DNA of 64,000 nt from Eikenella corrodens (GCF_900187105.1 NZ_LT906482.1:372001-436000), one strand, 5' to 3'; positions 16,670-25,711 are shown, numbered from the stretch's first letter. Notes: generated by a model not told the origin, from the sequence alone. Numbers and translations: made by a program.

Positions 16670-16954
16670 ATGAAACACCTTAGCTTGTTCGTTCTGTTTG
16701 CGCTAGTTTCCGCTGCCACCCATGCAGAAAGCTGCCGCATTGCCGCTGCTGCCCCAGTACGTGAAACGCCTGGCGGCCGTATTTTAGGCAGTCTGCCTGC
16801 TAACCTAAATGTTACCCTGTTTGAACGCAGCCCCGATGATCATGGTAAAAACTGGACGCTGGTCAGATGGCGTGGTAAACCTAATCACTACAACCGTTAT
16901 TTTGGTGTCAATACCGGCTGGGTTGCGCCCAGTGCCGTCCACTGCATAAGATAA
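16670..16954 (+). CDS. Small exported SH3-like protein
   Basis: A 94-aa protein with a Sec signal peptide (MKHLSLFVLFALVSAATHA, cut after THA). The 75-residue mature domain looks like a bacterial SH3 fold: CRIAAAAPVRETPGGRILGSLPANLNVTLFE, followed by WTLVRWRG and GWVAPSAVHC. The two Cys near the ends of the domain may form a disulfide. Bacterial SH3-like domains often bind peptidoglycan or proteins in the periplasm; the role here is unknown. The start is supported by GGGAGA about 8 nt upstream. Confidence 0.75.
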   Translation: MKHLSLFVLFALVSAATHAESCRIAAAAPVRETPGGRILGSLPANLNVTLFERSPDDHGKNWTLVRWRGKPNHYNRYFGVNTGWVAPSAVHCIR

Positions 16955-17116
16955 ATAATTGCCCCACGATTAAGGCTACCTGAAAATTAACGTACCGAGC
17001 AAAAGCAAATGTTTTTTGAAACAATAAACTGAAGGATTAACTATACCTCTTTAGGATGGGGTGCCCGCAAGATGTTGTATCCAGCAGCACATCCGCCAAT
17101 TTCATCGCGATAAAAC

Positions 17117-17146
17117 TTGAACCGGAAATGCTTTCTATGGTATAAA
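17117..17146 (+). promoter_or_regulatory. Promoter of rpmB-rpmG
   Basis: TTGAAC (17117-17122), 18-nt spacer, TATAAA (17141-17146), about 49 nt before the rpmB start. Good sigma-70 match. Confidence 0.65.
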
Positions 17147-17194
17147 GCAAGTTTCGTTTCTATCTAATATTTTTTGAAGTTTGGAGAATTAACC

Positions 17195-17428
17195 ATGGCA
17201 CGAGTTTGCAAAGTAACCGGAAAGCGGCCGATGTCCGGTAACAACGTATCGCACGCCAACAACAAAACCAAGCGCCGTTTTTTGCCGAACCTGCAATCGC
17301 GCCGTTTTTGGGTTGAGAGCGAAAACCGCTGGGTGCGCTTGCGCGTTTCCAACGCGGCTTTGCGTCTGATTGACAAAGTTGGCATTGATGCCGTTCTGGC
17401 CGATCTGCGCGCACGCGGCGAAGCCTAA
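17195..17428 (+). CDS. rpmB: 50S ribosomal protein L28
   Basis: Ribosomal protein bL28, 77 aa, starting [20 protein letters not shown], a near-invariant opening. GGAG lies 9 nt before ATG 17195; a frame extension to a TTG at 17174 overlaps that site and is rejected. It keeps only one Cys near the N-terminus, so it is the zinc-free form. It forms an operon with rpmG 25 nt downstream, as in most proteobacteria. Confidence 0.98.
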   Translation: MARVCKVTGKRPMSGNNVSHANNKTKRRFLPNLQSRRFWVESENRWVRLRVSNAALRLIDKVGIDAVLADLRARGEA

Positions 17429-17453
17429 TCACATTATTTAAGGAATTAGAGTC

Positions 17454-17609
17454 ATGCGCGATAAAATCAAGCTGGAATCCAGCGCCGGCACCGGCCATTT
17501 CTACACTACCACCAAAAACAAGCGGACTACCCCCGGCAAATTCGAAATCAAAAAATTCGATCCGGTTGCCCGCAAGCACGTGGTTTACAAAGAAACCAAG
17601 CTGAAATAA
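17454..17609 (+). CDS. rpmG: 50S ribosomal protein L33
   Basis: Ribosomal protein bL33, 51 aa: [20 protein letters not shown], then [17 protein letters not shown] and a basic C-terminus ([10 protein letters not shown]). It lacks the CXXC pairs of zinc-type L33. Too short for a 60-codon ORF cut-off but unmistakable. AAGGAATTAGAGTC precedes the ATG. Operon with rpmB, ended by a hairpin at 17635. Confidence 0.98.
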   Translation: MRDKIKLESSAGTGHFYTTTKNKRTTPGKFEIKKFDPVARKHVVYKETKLK

Positions 17610-17634
17610 TCCTTCAGCCACACTTTCTACCCAG

Positions 17635-17670
17635 ACTGCATTTTCTGCTTGGCAGAGAATGCAGTTTTCT
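17635..17670 (+). terminator. rpmBG terminator
   Basis: Hairpin ACTGCATT...CTGC-TTG-GCAG...AATGCAGT with a small internal loop, followed by TTTTCTAT, 26 nt after rpmG. Confidence 0.7.
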
Positions 17671-17672
17671 AT

Positions 17673-17965
17673 ATCTGCCCCACTAAGGGCACATCTGCCG
17701 TTAAATAGGGCAAATGCGCGTAATACCAATGCCCTGCCCGGCAAAGAGCCTGTATACTGTGCGCCGCTTTTTGCAAATCTAATGCTTGCCCAAGTTTGCG
17801 TAGTATGTGCCTTGCTGCCGTATCAAATACACTGCTGAAGCATATTTTGCAAATGAAGCGAACTGATGCTGCATGAAGTGATTTTTAGCCGGATAAAGGC
17901 TACCTGAAACCCCGCCAATCCCACGATTGCAGCCTGCTTCGGCAGACTGCGGAGCCCATTCCACT
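17673..17965. other. Intergenic spacer before lolC
   Basis: About 290 nt between the rpmG terminator and lolC. It contains one host DUS (about 17897) and possible promoter sequence (GTATACTGT, about 17752). No RNA gene or ORF with a ribosome-binding site was found. Confidence 0.4.
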
Positions 17966-19216
17966 ATGCTTTCCTTAGAAACTTGGATCGGCCTGCGCTA
18001 TATGCGCGCCAAAAAACGCAACGGGTTGATGTCTGTTATCAGCATCATCTCGATTCTCGGCATTGCCACCGGCGTAACCGCGCTGATTGTGGTGCTTTCC
18101 GTAATGAATGGTTTTCAAAAAGAAATTCGCGGCCAGCTGCTGCAAGTTACCCCCCACATGCAGATGAGCTATCTACAGGCCGATCCGGGTGACACTTGGC
18201 AGGGCCTGGCCAAAATCGCCCAAGCCAACCCGCGCGTGCTGGGTGTAGCACCTTATGTGAGCGGGCAGGCGCTGCTGGCCAATTCCGGCGAGGTGCAGGG
18301 CGTGCAGGTAAAGGGGATCGACCCGGCTGAAGAACCGAAAGTGTCAGAATACGGCGAAAAGCTGCCCAATGAGCTGTATCAGCAGCTCAAACCCGGCCAG
18401 TTTGAAATGATTTTAGGCAAAGATATTGCCGACCGCTTAGGCGTGCAGCCGGGCGAAAAAGTTACTCTGATTTCGCCCGAAGGCAACGTTACGCCGGTGG
18501 GCATGGTGCCGCGCATGAAGCAATTCACTGTGGCTTCCACCGTTTCCACCGGCATTTTTGCTGTAGATAACAGCTTGTCTATCATCCATATTGAAGACGC
18601 CAAAACCCTGTATCGCGCCGGGGATGGCGATGTTAGCATTCAGCTGCGCCTTTCTCAGCCGGAAACCGCACCCGACGTAACCGCCACCATCGTGCCCGCC
18701 GAGCAGCGCAACCGTATCGCTGCCTTCGATTGGACCTACCAAAACCGCGACTACTTCCAAGCCGTGGAAGTCGAGAAAAAGATGATGTTCGTCATCATGT
18801 TCTTCATCAGCCTTGTCGCCTCCATCAACCTGATTTCCACCCTCATCATGACCGTAACCGAAAAGCAGGCCGCCATTGCCATTTTGCGCACCCTCGGCCT
18901 GCCTCCACGCGGTATTATGAAGATTTTCCTGGTACAGGGTACGCTCTTGGGCGTAGTCGGTACCGCCATCGGCGTAGTGCTGGGCGTAACCGTAGCGCTG
19001 AACGTGGGCGCTATCGTTTCCGCCATCGAGCAAATGGCCGGCCGCAAGCTGGTTACTTCCGCCATCTATTTCATCGATTACATGCCCTCGCAAGTGAAGC
19101 TGTCCGACGTGCTGGCGATTGTTGCTATTTCCCTCGGCCTCTCCTTCGTGGCCACCCTGCTGCCCAGCTGGCGCGCATCCAAAACCCAACCCGCAGAGGC
19201 CTTGCGCTATGAATAA
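17966..19216 (+). CDS. lolC: Lipoprotein-releasing ABC transporter permease LolC/E
   Basis: Inner-membrane permease of the Lol system, 416 aa, which extracts mature lipoproteins from the inner membrane and hands them to LolA. Layout: N-terminal segment [47 protein letters not shown] with the first TM, a periplasmic MacB-like domain (about 50-255), then three TM helices (FtsX domain) ending [19 protein letters not shown] 17966 ([13 protein letters not shown]) is the family start; an in-frame upstream opening at 17927 is not needed. The stop overlaps lolD by 8 nt. Only one permease gene is present here, as in Neisseria, where a homodimer (LolF-like) may replace LolC/LolE. Confidence 0.93.
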   Translation: MLSLETWIGLRYMRAKKRNGLMSVISIISILGIATGVTALIVVLSVMNGFQKEIRGQLLQVTPHMQMSYLQADPGDTWQGLAKIAQANPRVLGVAPYVSGQALLANSGEVQGVQVKGIDPAEEPKVSEYGEKLPNELYQQLKPGQFEMILGKDIADRLGVQPGEKVTLISPEGNVTPVGMVPRMKQFTVASTVSTGIFAVDNSLSIIHIEDAKTLYRAGDGDVSIQLRLSQPETAPDVTATIVPAEQRNRIAAFDWTYQNRDYFQAVEVEKKMMFVIMFFISLVASINLISTLIMTVTEKQAAIAILRTLGLPPRGIMKIFLVQGTLLGVVGTAIGVVLGVTVALNVGAIVSAIEQMAGRKLVTSAIYFIDYMPSQVKLSDVLAIVAISLGLSFVATLLPSWRASKTQPAEALRYE

Positions 19217-19889
19217 AGAAGCCGTTATCCAATGCCAAAACGTTGGCAAAACCTACGACGACGGCAGCCTCAAAGTGGAAGTGCTGCGCAATATCGATTT
19301 TCAGGTAGCCTCAGGCGAAGGCATCGGCATCATCGGCGCCTCTGGCAGCGGCAAATCCACCCTGCTGCACATCCTCGGCGGGCTGGACAAGCCCACCAGC
19401 GGCGAAGTGAAAATCCAAGGCCAGGGCCTAAACAGCCTCTCCCAGGTGGCCATCGGCCAGTTGCGCAACCGCCATTTGGGCTTCGTCTACCAATTCCACC
19501 ACCTGCTACCCGAGTTTTCCGCGCTGGAAAACGTGATGATGCCGCTGTTGGTGGCACGCAAAAGCCGGGCCGAAGCACAAGCGGCCGCTGCCGAAATTTT
19601 AGAAAAAGTCGGCCTGGGCAGCCGCATGACCCACCGCCCAAGCGAACTCTCCGGTGGCGAACGCCAACGTGCCGCCATCGCCCGCGCCCTGGTAACCAAG
19701 CCCGACTGCCTGCTGGCCGACGAGCCCACCGGCAACCTCGACCGTAAAAACGCTACCCACGCGCTGGAAATGATGCTGGAACTCAAACGCGAGCTGGGTA
19801 CCGCCCTCATCGTGGTCACCCACGACGAGCAGCTGGCCAAACGCTTCGACCGCGTGCTCACTATGGACGACGGCTGTTTGCGAGTTTGA
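19209..19889 (+). CDS. lolD: Lipoprotein-releasing ABC transporter ATPase
   Basis: ATP-binding subunit LolD, 226 aa. Walker [11 protein letters not shown]-loop [21 protein letters not shown] (the LolD/MacB-type wording), signature [15 protein letters not shown], Walker [14 protein letters not shown] and switch VVTHDEQ. ATG 19209 overlaps the end of lolC (ATGAATAA), so the two are coupled; a longer frame from 19119 is rejected. A host DUS in the gene is read as DFQVASGEG. Confidence 0.96.
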   Translation: MNKEAVIQCQNVGKTYDDGSLKVEVLRNIDFQVASGEGIGIIGASGSGKSTLLHILGGLDKPTSGEVKIQGQGLNSLSQVAIGQLRNRHLGFVYQFHHLLPEFSALENVMMPLLVARKSRAEAQAAAAEILEKVGLGSRMTHRPSELSGGERQRAAIARALVTKPDCLLADEPTGNLDRKNATHALEMMLELKRELGTALIVVTHDEQLAKRFDRVLTMDDGCLRV

Positions 19890-19927
19890 ATCTATCCAAC
19901 AACTATCCAAGTCGCCTAGCGCATAAC

Positions 19928-19983
19928 AAAGGCTACCTGAAAGCTCAAACTCAAAAGAGTTTGGCGATTTTCAGGTAGCCTTT
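19928..19983 (+). terminator. Nested DUS terminator after lolD
   Basis: Outer stem AAAGGCTACCTGAAA / TTTCAGGTAGCCTTT, with an inner hairpin CAAACTC-AAAA-GAGTTTG. It lies 38 nt after the lolD stop. Another reverse DUS follows at 20033. Confidence 0.7.
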
Positions 19984-20080
19984 GCAATTTTAGGAAATAA
20001 AGGCATAAACATAAACCCTACCCCGATAGCATTTCAGGTAGCCTGCAAGGCAATAAAGTGGCGGAGGTTAAATTAACCTG

Positions 20081-20926
20081 CTATTTATCGTAATGAGCAT
20101 AGCTTTTGATCTCCAAATGCTGCATATCAGGCATTTGATCAAGAAAACTGACTTTCCCATCAAGAATTTTTGTTGCTTCCCACAACCTGACTATTTGTAG
20201 CTTGCTTAAACAGCGAAAAGGCTGAATGGTATCAATATTTCCTTGATTCCATAGCGTAATGGAAGTGAGGCTGTCTAACTTTGACAAGGTCTCGATTAAG
20301 TTTTCAATCTTTTTGCATGAACAGATTTGAATTTCACTGATTTGCTTGCAGCGGAGTAAGAAGGAAATATTGGTTATTTTGGGCAAATATGCCAATTCAA
20401 TGCTTTTAAGTGCAGGCAACTTTTGTATATCAGCAATATCGGCAATATGGCTGTTGCTCAAGCCAAGATGTTCGATAGTATGATTTTCTTCCTCAATGCT
20501 TAAGCATTTTAATTTCTTAGGTTCAATATAAACGGCTTTCAGATTTTTATGATCAAATAAGCCGGTAATGTTCTTTATGCTGTCATAAAAATCCACACGC
20601 TCCAAATGCTGAAACTGATGCAAATCCAATCCGCCTTTTATATCCGGATTTCCTTCTAAGCAGATTTTCTTGATATTTTTCAAAAAGTAAAGCGGAGTTA
20701 AATCTCGAATCTTACTGCATTGGATGGTGATGGCTTCAATAAAATCTGCCGGTTCGTCAAACGGTAATTTATCTTGATCGAATCCAAAGGCTCCCGACAC
20801 GAATAGTTTGAAGCATTGATGCTGATTCATAAATGCTTTAATGTCCTCAAGGGTATCATTCTTTTCGAGAATAACTTCGGCATGTTCTATCGAGGTGGCA
20901 TTTTCAGGAAAGAAACGTAAATGCAT
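20081..20926 (-). CDS. Leucine-rich-repeat-like protein, unknown
   Basis: A 281-aa protein, strikingly AT-rich next to its neighbours. It has an irregular run of short strand-turn units such as LKSIELAYLPKITNISFLL, LTSITLWNQGNIDTIQPF and LQIVRLWEATKI, typical of leucine-rich repeats. No signal peptide, so it is probably cytoplasmic. The low GC and company of Sel1 and CPCC genes suggest a recently acquired accessory patch. Orphan LRR proteins of this sort sometimes sit beside polymorphic-toxin immunity genes, but no toxin is visible here. Function unknown. Confidence 0.7.
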   Translation of the reverse strand: MHLRFFPENATSIEHAEVILEKNDTLEDIKAFMNQHQCFKLFVSGAFGFDQDKLPFDEPADFIEAITIQCSKIRDLTPLYFLKNIKKICLEGNPDIKGGLDLHQFQHLERVDFYDSIKNITGLFDHKNLKAVYIEPKKLKCLSIEEENHTIEHLGLSNSHIADIADIQKLPALKSIELAYLPKITNISFLLRCKQISEIQICSCKKIENLIETLSKLDSLTSITLWNQGNIDTIQPFRCLSKLQIVRLWEATKILDGKVSFLDQMPDMQHLEIKSYAHYDK

Positions 20927-21077
20927 GATTCAACCTAATCGTCAATGGTGCCTATAATTTTTACGGTATGCCGCACAATATCATGTTTAAACTGAACTGG
21001 CGGCTGTAATCCCTTTAATCGGCAATCGGCAGGAGCAGGCCGGATGACAAAATCCTACCTGTACCTGCCGATTTTTT

Positions 21078-21116
21078 GTTTTCAGACGGCCTTTTTGTAG
21101 AAGGCCGTCTGAAAAC
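21078..21116 (-). terminator. Hairpin of Neisseria-dialect DUS
   Basis: GTTTTCAGACGGCCTT / AAGGCCGTCTGAAAAC, a perfect 16-bp stem with a 7-nt loop. Each arm holds AGGCCGTCTGAA, the AG-DUS of Neisseria, not the host dialect. It starts 10 nt after the stop of the Sel1 gene and should terminate it. Confidence 0.8.
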
Positions 21117-21125
21117 GGCCGGTGT

Positions 21126-21929
21126 TTATTTGTCCAGCCGCTTCAATTGCTTGGCGGCATATTTGTTGCCTGCCTCGGCAGCACGACGGTAGTAGCGGAC
21201 GGCTTTTTTCAGACGGCCTGCGTCTTCATAGAGAACGCCGAGGTTTGATAAGGCAAGGATGCTGCCCGCGCGGGCGGCGAGTTTGTACCATTTCTCCGCC
21301 AGTTTTTTGCTGCGGCGCACGCCTTTGCCGTTGTGGTAGAGGAAGCCTAGGTTGTTGCAGGCGGTGGCATCGGCCTGCAGGGCGGCGCGGGCATACCATT
21401 TGCGGGCTTTGGCATGGTTTTCGGGCAGGCCTAGGCCTTTTTCGTAGCAGTAACCGAGGGCGCGTTGGGCATCGGGATGGCCAGCCTTGGCATCTTTGCG
21501 GTAGAACTGGCAGGCCATTTGGATGTCTTTTTTACCGCCGAGGCCTTTTTCATATAGGTAACCGAGGCGGTAGGCTGCATCGGGGGTGGCGCTGCTGCGT
21601 TGGGCGGCGTTGCGGGCGTACCATTTGCGGGCGCGGCGGTAGTCAGGTTTTTCGGCAAATTCGTATAGGCAGCCGAGGGCTTCCTGTGCTTCGGCGTGGC
21701 CGAGTTTGGCGGCACGGCGGTAGTATTTTTCGGCCTTGGCGGGATTTGGCTTGACGCCGTAGCCGTACTGGCGGGCGCGGCCGAGGCCGAACCAGCCGTC
21801 GGGACAGCCTTTTCTGGCAAGTTGGCGGTAGGTGCGGTAGGCGGCGCTGGCTTCGGCAGGATCGGCGGTTAAGGAGGCATAAAAGAGGTATTCGAGCAGG
21901 GCGGCGCGGTAGAGTGATTTAGGTTTCAT
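21126..21929 (-). CDS. Sel1-repeat protein
   Basis: A 267-aa solenoid of about six Sel1-like (TPR-related) repeats of about 36 residues, seen as AxxxYRxAAKxGxAEAQxxLGxLYE units: AEKYYRRAAKLGHAEAQEALGCLYEF, then ARKWYARNAAQRSS, then ACQFYRKDAKAGHPDAQRALGYCYE, and so on. No signal peptide is seen. Sel1 proteins are usually interaction scaffolds. The coding sequence carries a Neisseria-dialect DUS (TTCAGACGGCCT, 21208-21219), is preceded by a near-match (about 21952) and followed by an inverted pair of the same dialect, so the gene very probably came from a Neisseria donor. Confidence 0.85.
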   Translation of the reverse strand: MKPKSLYRAALLEYLFYASLTADPAEASAAYRTYRQLARKGCPDGWFGLGRARQYGYGVKPNPAKAEKYYRRAAKLGHAEAQEALGCLYEFAEKPDYRRARKWYARNAAQRSSATPDAAYRLGYLYEKGLGGKKDIQMACQFYRKDAKAGHPDAQRALGYCYEKGLGLPENHAKARKWYARAALQADATACNNLGFLYHNGKGVRRSKKLAEKWYKLAARAGSILALSNLGVLYEDAGRLKKAVRYYRRAAEAGNKYAAKQLKRLDK

Positions 21930-21977
21930 GGTTTCTGCCTTTCTGGGGAGAGTCAGACGGCCTCTGTGTAGAACCGT

Positions 21978-22493
21978 TTACAAAATGTATTTGGTTTGTA
22001 GTGGGCTTTTTGAATGCTTTTTCAGGAAGTTTTCCCGATAGCGGCTGAGTGTGCCGCGGTTGATGGCGGAGTATTGCTCGCCGGCCGTGCCGTCGTTTTC
22101 CCATTGGCAAATCGGGCAAACAGCGTAATCCGTTGGAGGACTGAGGGAATAAAACGAGCAGCAGGGGCAAGGGGATAAGGTTTGTTTTTCGTTGCCGCTT
22201 ACTTGAAATTCGTTTTGAGTATAACGTTTTAATTCTTCGGCTAGGTATTTGTTGTTGAATATTTTACATTTATCCGCCAATCCAATAAGGACGATGAGGC
22301 GGAAAAAATCGGTGTATTCGGTTAGGCTTTCGGCTTCATGGTTGGCGAGAAAGAATTTTAATTCGTGGCTGAGGTCAAAGTCTTCAAACAAATACCAATA
22401 ATCCAAAACCAGATTGAGCTTTTGTTCGTCAGAGAGTTGGCTGATTTCGTGTTCGGCCAGTTGGCGCATGGCTTGTTCGCGGTCTATTACCAT
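21978..22493 (-). CDS. CPCC-type cysteine-rich domain protein
   Basis: A protein of about 171 aa with an N-terminal helical region (REQAMRQLAEHEISQLSDEQ, then LVLDYWYLFED) and a C-terminal CPCC domain: LSPCPCCSFYSLSPPTDYAVCPICQWENDG, then a tail with RENFLKKHS. The CPCC/CPIC pairs probably bind zinc. I start at ATG 22493 (MVIDREQAM); the frame stays open to a TTG at 22559 beside a DUS, with no good ribosome-binding site for either. CPCC proteins are often found with polymorphic-toxin immunity genes, and the neighbouring Sel1 and LRR genes fit an accessory patch. Function unknown. Confidence 0.72.
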   Translation of the reverse strand: MVIDREQAMRQLAEHEISQLSDEQKLNLVLDYWYLFEDFDLSHELKFFLANHEAESLTEYTDFFRLIVLIGLADKCKIFNNKYLAEELKRYTQNEFQVSGNEKQTLSPCPCCSFYSLSPPTDYAVCPICQWENDGTAGEQYSAINRGTLSRYRENFLKKHSKSPLQTKYIL

Positions 22494-22563
22494 GTGGTCA
22501 ATCGCTTTGAGGTGTTTGATACTAGATAAATAGCATATAAAATCATAATTTCGTTGCAAATTG

Positions 22564-22602
22564 CGTTTTCATGTAGCCTCAAACACAGGCTACCTGAAAA
22601 CG
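22564..22602 (-). repeat. Host DUS inverted pair
   Basis: CGTTTTCATGTAGCCT and AGGCTACCTGAAAACG, a 16-bp stem with one mismatch and a 7-nt loop, upstream of the CPCC gene. It marks the return from Neisseria-dialect to host-dialect DUS. Confidence 0.6.
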
Positions 22603-22664
22603 TTTGGAGGGCATTTGTTTTGCTTTTATTGAAATACTGCCCTGATGCCGTTCGGGTTGATTTC

Positions 22665-22769
22665 TATAGTGGATTAACAAAAATCAGGACAAGGCGGCGA
22701 GCCGCAGACAGTACACATAGTACGGCAAGGCGAGCCAACGCTGTACTGGTTTAAATTTAATTCACTATA
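22665..22769 (+). mobile_element. Correia repeat enclosed element, 105 bp
   Basis: Starts TATAGTGGATTAACAAAAAT and ends TTTAAATTTAATTCACTATA; the interior is the same as the copy at 10428 apart from a few bases. It ends 5 bp from the stop codon of hemC, so it forms the end of that transcript. Confidence 0.9.
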
Positions 22770-22774
22770 CTTTT

Positions 22775-23713
22775 TCAGGTGGCCTGCTCGGCCAGCACGG
22801 CGGCGATGAGCTCTTGGGCGCCGTTGTCGGCCAGTTTCTTGGCGACGGCGCGGCCGAGGGCATCGGCGTATTCGCGCGGGGCTTGGGCTTCTTCTCTCAG
22901 GATGACGGAGCCGTCAGGATGGCCGACCAGGCCGTGCAGGGTGAGCAGGCCGTCTTGCTTGGTGCAGTAGGCGGCCAGCGGCACTTGGCAGCTGCCGCCC
23001 AGCGCGCGGGCGAGGGCACGTTCGGCGGTAACGCAGGCGGCGGTTTGGGCGTGGTTCAGGGGGGCGAGCAGGGGTAGCAGTTCGCTGCGGTGCGCGGCGA
23101 TTTCGATGCCGAGCGCGCCTTGGCCGGCGGCGGGCAGGCTGTCGGCGGGGGAGAGGGTGTGGCGGATGCGCTGGGTGAGGCCGAGGCGTTTGAGGCCGGC
23201 TTCGGCCAGGATGATGGCGGCGTAGTCGCCCTGGTCGAGTTTGGCAAGGCGGGTTTGCACATTGCCGCGCAAAGGGGCTACCTGAAGCTGCGGGAAACGG
23301 GCGCGTAGCTGGGCTTCGCGGCGCAGGCTGGACGTGCCGACAACGGCGCCGGCGGGCAGGTCTTCAAGCCGCTGGTAGTTGTTGGAAACGAAGGCATCAA
23401 ACGGGCTTTCGCGTTCGCAGATGGCGGCCAGGGCAAAGCCTTCGGGCAATACCATCGGCACGTCTTTAATAGAGTGTACGGCAAGGTCGGCGCGGCCGTC
23501 GGATAGGGCTTGTTCGAGCTCTTTCACAAACAGGCCTTTGCCGCCGATTTTGGAGAGGGTTTTATCGAGGATGCGGTCGCCTTGGGTGGTGAGGCCGAGG
23601 ATGGATACTTCGCAGCCGGGATAGAGCGTACGCAGGCGGGATTGGATGTGTTCGGCCTGCCACATGGCGAGGGCGCTTTCGCGGCTGGCGATAACAAGTT
23701 TGTGCGGGATCAT
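22775..23713 (-). CDS. hemC: Hydroxymethylbilane synthase
   Basis: Porphobilinogen deaminase, 312 aa, which polymerises four porphobilinogen units into hydroxymethylbilane in haem synthesis. Motifs: [41 protein letters not shown], and the dipyrromethane-binding Cys in [17 protein letters not shown] 23713 ([15 protein letters not shown]) is the expected start; a longer frame is not homologous. The stop codon lies inside a variant DUS (TTTTTCAGGTGGCCT), and a Correia element follows directly. Divergent from a hemerythrin-like gene. Confidence 0.95.
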   Translation of the reverse strand: MIPHKLVIASRESALAMWQAEHIQSRLRTLYPGCEVSILGLTTQGDRILDKTLSKIGGKGLFVKELEQALSDGRADLAVHSIKDVPMVLPEGFALAAICERESPFDAFVSNNYQRLEDLPAGAVVGTSSLRREAQLRARFPQLQVAPLRGNVQTRLAKLDQGDYAAIILAEAGLKRLGLTQRIRHTLSPADSLPAAGQGALGIEIAAHRSELLPLLAPLNHAQTAACVTAERALARALGGSCQVPLAAYCTKQDGLLTLHGLVGHPDGSVILREEAQAPREYADALGRAVAKKLADNGAQELIAAVLAEQAT

Positions 23714-23840
23714 TTCAATTAGGAAAACGGAATGGCAAACGGCGGGCAGTCTATCATGAAATGGCGGCGTGTTTGTGGGCGTTTTGCGCTGCCCGCTATA
23801 TAATCCGGCCATTGTTTAACCACATCAGGCTACCTGAAAA

Positions 23841-24218
23841 ATGAAACGCCATCCCTTATTGATTCCGCTGTCGCAAGACCACCACCACTCGCTGGCCATG
23901 TGTGCCCGTATCCTGCGCGATCCTGCCGCCGATCACCGTGCCGATTTTGCCAAGCAGAAAGATGATTTGCTGGCGCATTTTGCCGAAGAGGAAGCGCTGT
24001 TTGCGCCGTGGTGGAATAAATTGGCACAGCCGGCCATGCAACGGCGTTTTGAGGAAGAACATGCGCTGTTGCGCCGAATGCTGGCAGCGCCCGAGTTCGA
24101 CAATCCCGATTGGATGAAAATGTTTGCCGAAACCCTGCGCGGCCATGCACGTTTTGAAGAGCGTGAGCTATTTCAAGCGTTTCAGGAAATCTTAGGTGAA
24201 GAGGGAGAGGCTACCTGA
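23841..24218 (+). CDS. Hemerythrin-like HHE-domain protein
   Basis: A 125-aa four-helix protein with the spaced His/Glu ligands of the hemerythrin HHE cation-binding domain: SQDHHHSLAMCARIL, LLAHFAEEEALFAP, FEEEHALLRRML and GHARFEERELFQ. It probably binds a di-iron centre and may sense or carry O2 or NO, or store iron. A host DUS sits immediately before the ATG and another supplies the stop codon (GCTACCTGA). A TATAAT box at 23799-23804 may be its -10. Divergent from hemC, so a shared iron/haem link is possible. Confidence 0.8.
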   Translation: MKRHPLLIPLSQDHHHSLAMCARILRDPAADHRADFAKQKDDLLAHFAEEEALFAPWWNKLAQPAMQRRFEEEHALLRRMLAAPEFDNPDWMKMFAETLRGHARFEERELFQAFQEILGEEGEAT

Positions 24219-24260
24219 AATATTGTGTGGCTTGCCCAGTAGGGTTTCAGGTAGCCTTTT
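24208..24260 (+). terminator. DUS inverted pair overlapping a stop codon
   Basis: AGGCTACCTGAAA (containing the TGA stop of the hemerythrin-like gene) and TTTCAGGTAGCCTTTT with a 24-nt loop. Confidence 0.6.
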
Positions 24261-24338
24261 GGTGGTTATATCATTTAGAAAAACAAGGGCAAACAGTCGA
24301 TATAGCTGTTTGCCCTTTATTGTGCACCCGATATGCGC

Positions 24339-25202
24339 TTAGGCTGCCGGTTGGTCGTGCAGAGTGGCTGCGTAGAAGGTGTTTTCCAGCAGGGTGGCGA
24401 TGGTCATCGGGCCTACGCCGCCGGGAACAGGGGTAATCATGGAAGCGCGTTCTTTGGCGGCTTCAAAATCCACATCACCACAGAGCGTACCGTCTGCCAA
24501 CCGGTTGATGCCAACATCCACCACCACAGCGCCGGATTTAATCCAGCTGCCCTGAATCAGCTTGGGTTTGCCCACGCCCACTACCACTACATCGGCTTCA
24601 GAAACTTCATGCTCCAAGTTTACGGTGAAGCGGTGGCATACGGTAACCGTGGCACCGGCCAGCAGCATTTCCAGCGCCTGCGGGCGGCCGACAATATTGG
24701 ATGCACCCACAATCACCACTTTTTTGCCGCGCAGCTCCACGCCGTAAGTTTCCAATAAGGTCATCACGCCCTTAGGTGTGCATGGGCGTATCAGCGGCAT
24801 TTTCACGGCCAAGCGGCCAACGTTGTAAGGATGGAAGCCGTCCACGTCTTTATCCGGCTGGATGCGCTCGATAACTGATTGGCTGTTAATGTGTGCCGGC
24901 AAAGGCAGCTGCACCAAAATACCGTCCACATCAGGGGCGGCATTGAGTTCGTCAATCAGTTGCAGCAGCTCTTCTTCGGTAGTGGACGCTGCCAATTCGT
25001 AGGAACGGGAGTCGAAACTAGCCTTTTCACAGGCAATTTTTTTGTTGTTCACATACACAACACTGGCAGGATCACTACCAACCAGCAAAACAGCCAAACA
25101 CGGGGGGCGCAAGCCTTGTTTGCGCCGCTCGACCACTTTGTCGGCAAGTTTCAGCAGACGTTCGTTAGCAACGGCTTTACCATCGAGAATCTGGGCTGTC
25201 AT
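24339..25202 (-). CDS. folD: Methylenetetrahydrofolate dehydrogenase/cyclohydrolase
   Basis: Bifunctional FolD, 287 aa, which oxidises 5,10-methylene-THF to methenyl-THF with NADP and hydrolyses it to 10-formyl-THF. Signatures: the [12 protein letters not shown] catalytic Tyr/Lys segment, [38 protein letters not shown] (NADP site) and [18 protein letters not shown]. Length and order are normal. Preceded by a long AT-rich spacer with a TATAAT box (minus strand, about 25380). Confidence 0.97.
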   Translation of the reverse strand: MTAQILDGKAVANERLLKLADKVVERRKQGLRPPCLAVLLVGSDPASVVYVNNKKIACEKASFDSRSYELAASTTEEELLQLIDELNAAPDVDGILVQLPLPAHINSQSVIERIQPDKDVDGFHPYNVGRLAVKMPLIRPCTPKGVMTLLETYGVELRGKKVVIVGASNIVGRPQALEMLLAGATVTVCHRFTVNLEHEVSEADVVVVGVGKPKLIQGSWIKSGAVVVDVGINRLADGTLCGDVDFEAAKERASMITPVPGGVGPMTIATLLENTFYAATLHDQPAA

Positions 25203-25552
25203 AGGCTGTTCCTTTTCTGTCGGGTTGGGTGGGGAAGTAAAATGGACGGGCTGGATGGCTGCCTCGGGTAAAAATTAAATCATGTATTAATCTATTGATA
25301 AAAAATAAAAACACTTTACGCAGCAACATATGCTACAGCCGGCTATTTTGCTGAGATTTCAACGATTATTGGCTTGGCCATTATAGCATGTTGTTCATAA
25401 CACTTTTAGATTGGAAGAGGCTTTGGCCATGTAAACTTCTTATGTATATATGTACTGATGTTGCGCAAGCATATCTTCAATTAACATACTGTTTTTTTAT
25501 CATAAAACAATACAAACAAATCAAACCTGATATTTAATTTTGCATTACTTGC
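25203..25552. other. AT-rich spacer between folD and the tRNA cluster
   Basis: About 350 nt, clearly lower in GC than the rest and without host DUS. It probably contains the folD promoter (minus-strand TATAAT near 25380) and A/T tracts upstream of the tRNA promoter. No ORF or RNA gene was recognised. Confidence 0.45.
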
Positions 25553-25582
25553 TTGACAGGGTAAAAGCAGTATGAGTAGAAT
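25553..25582 (+). promoter_or_regulatory. tRNA operon promoter
   Basis: TTGACA (25553-25558), 18-nt spacer, TAGAAT (25577-25582), 13 nt before the first tRNA. An AT-rich upstream region is consistent with a strong stable-RNA promoter. Confidence 0.7.
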
Positions 25583-25595
25583 TCGCCTTTCTTAT

Positions 25596-25673
25596 CGGGG
25601 CGTAGCGCAGTCTGGTTAGCGCATCTGCTTTGGGAGCAGAGGGTCGTGAGTTCGAATCCCACCGCCCCGACCA
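25596..25673 (+). tRNA. tRNA-Pro (UGG)
   Basis: Acceptor stem CGGGGCG / CGCCCCG, anticodon loop CTTTGGGAG with TGG, T-loop GTTCGAATCC, discriminator A and encoded CCA. Confidence 0.97.
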
Positions 25674-25711
25674 AAGTTCTCCGAAAAATTGTGAACGACA
25701 GGATAGGTAGA

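Noticed and set aside
25203-25595. AT-rich region before the tRNAs as an integration site
   Set aside because: No integrase, no tRNA-end direct repeat, and the downstream genes are conserved ribosomal genes.
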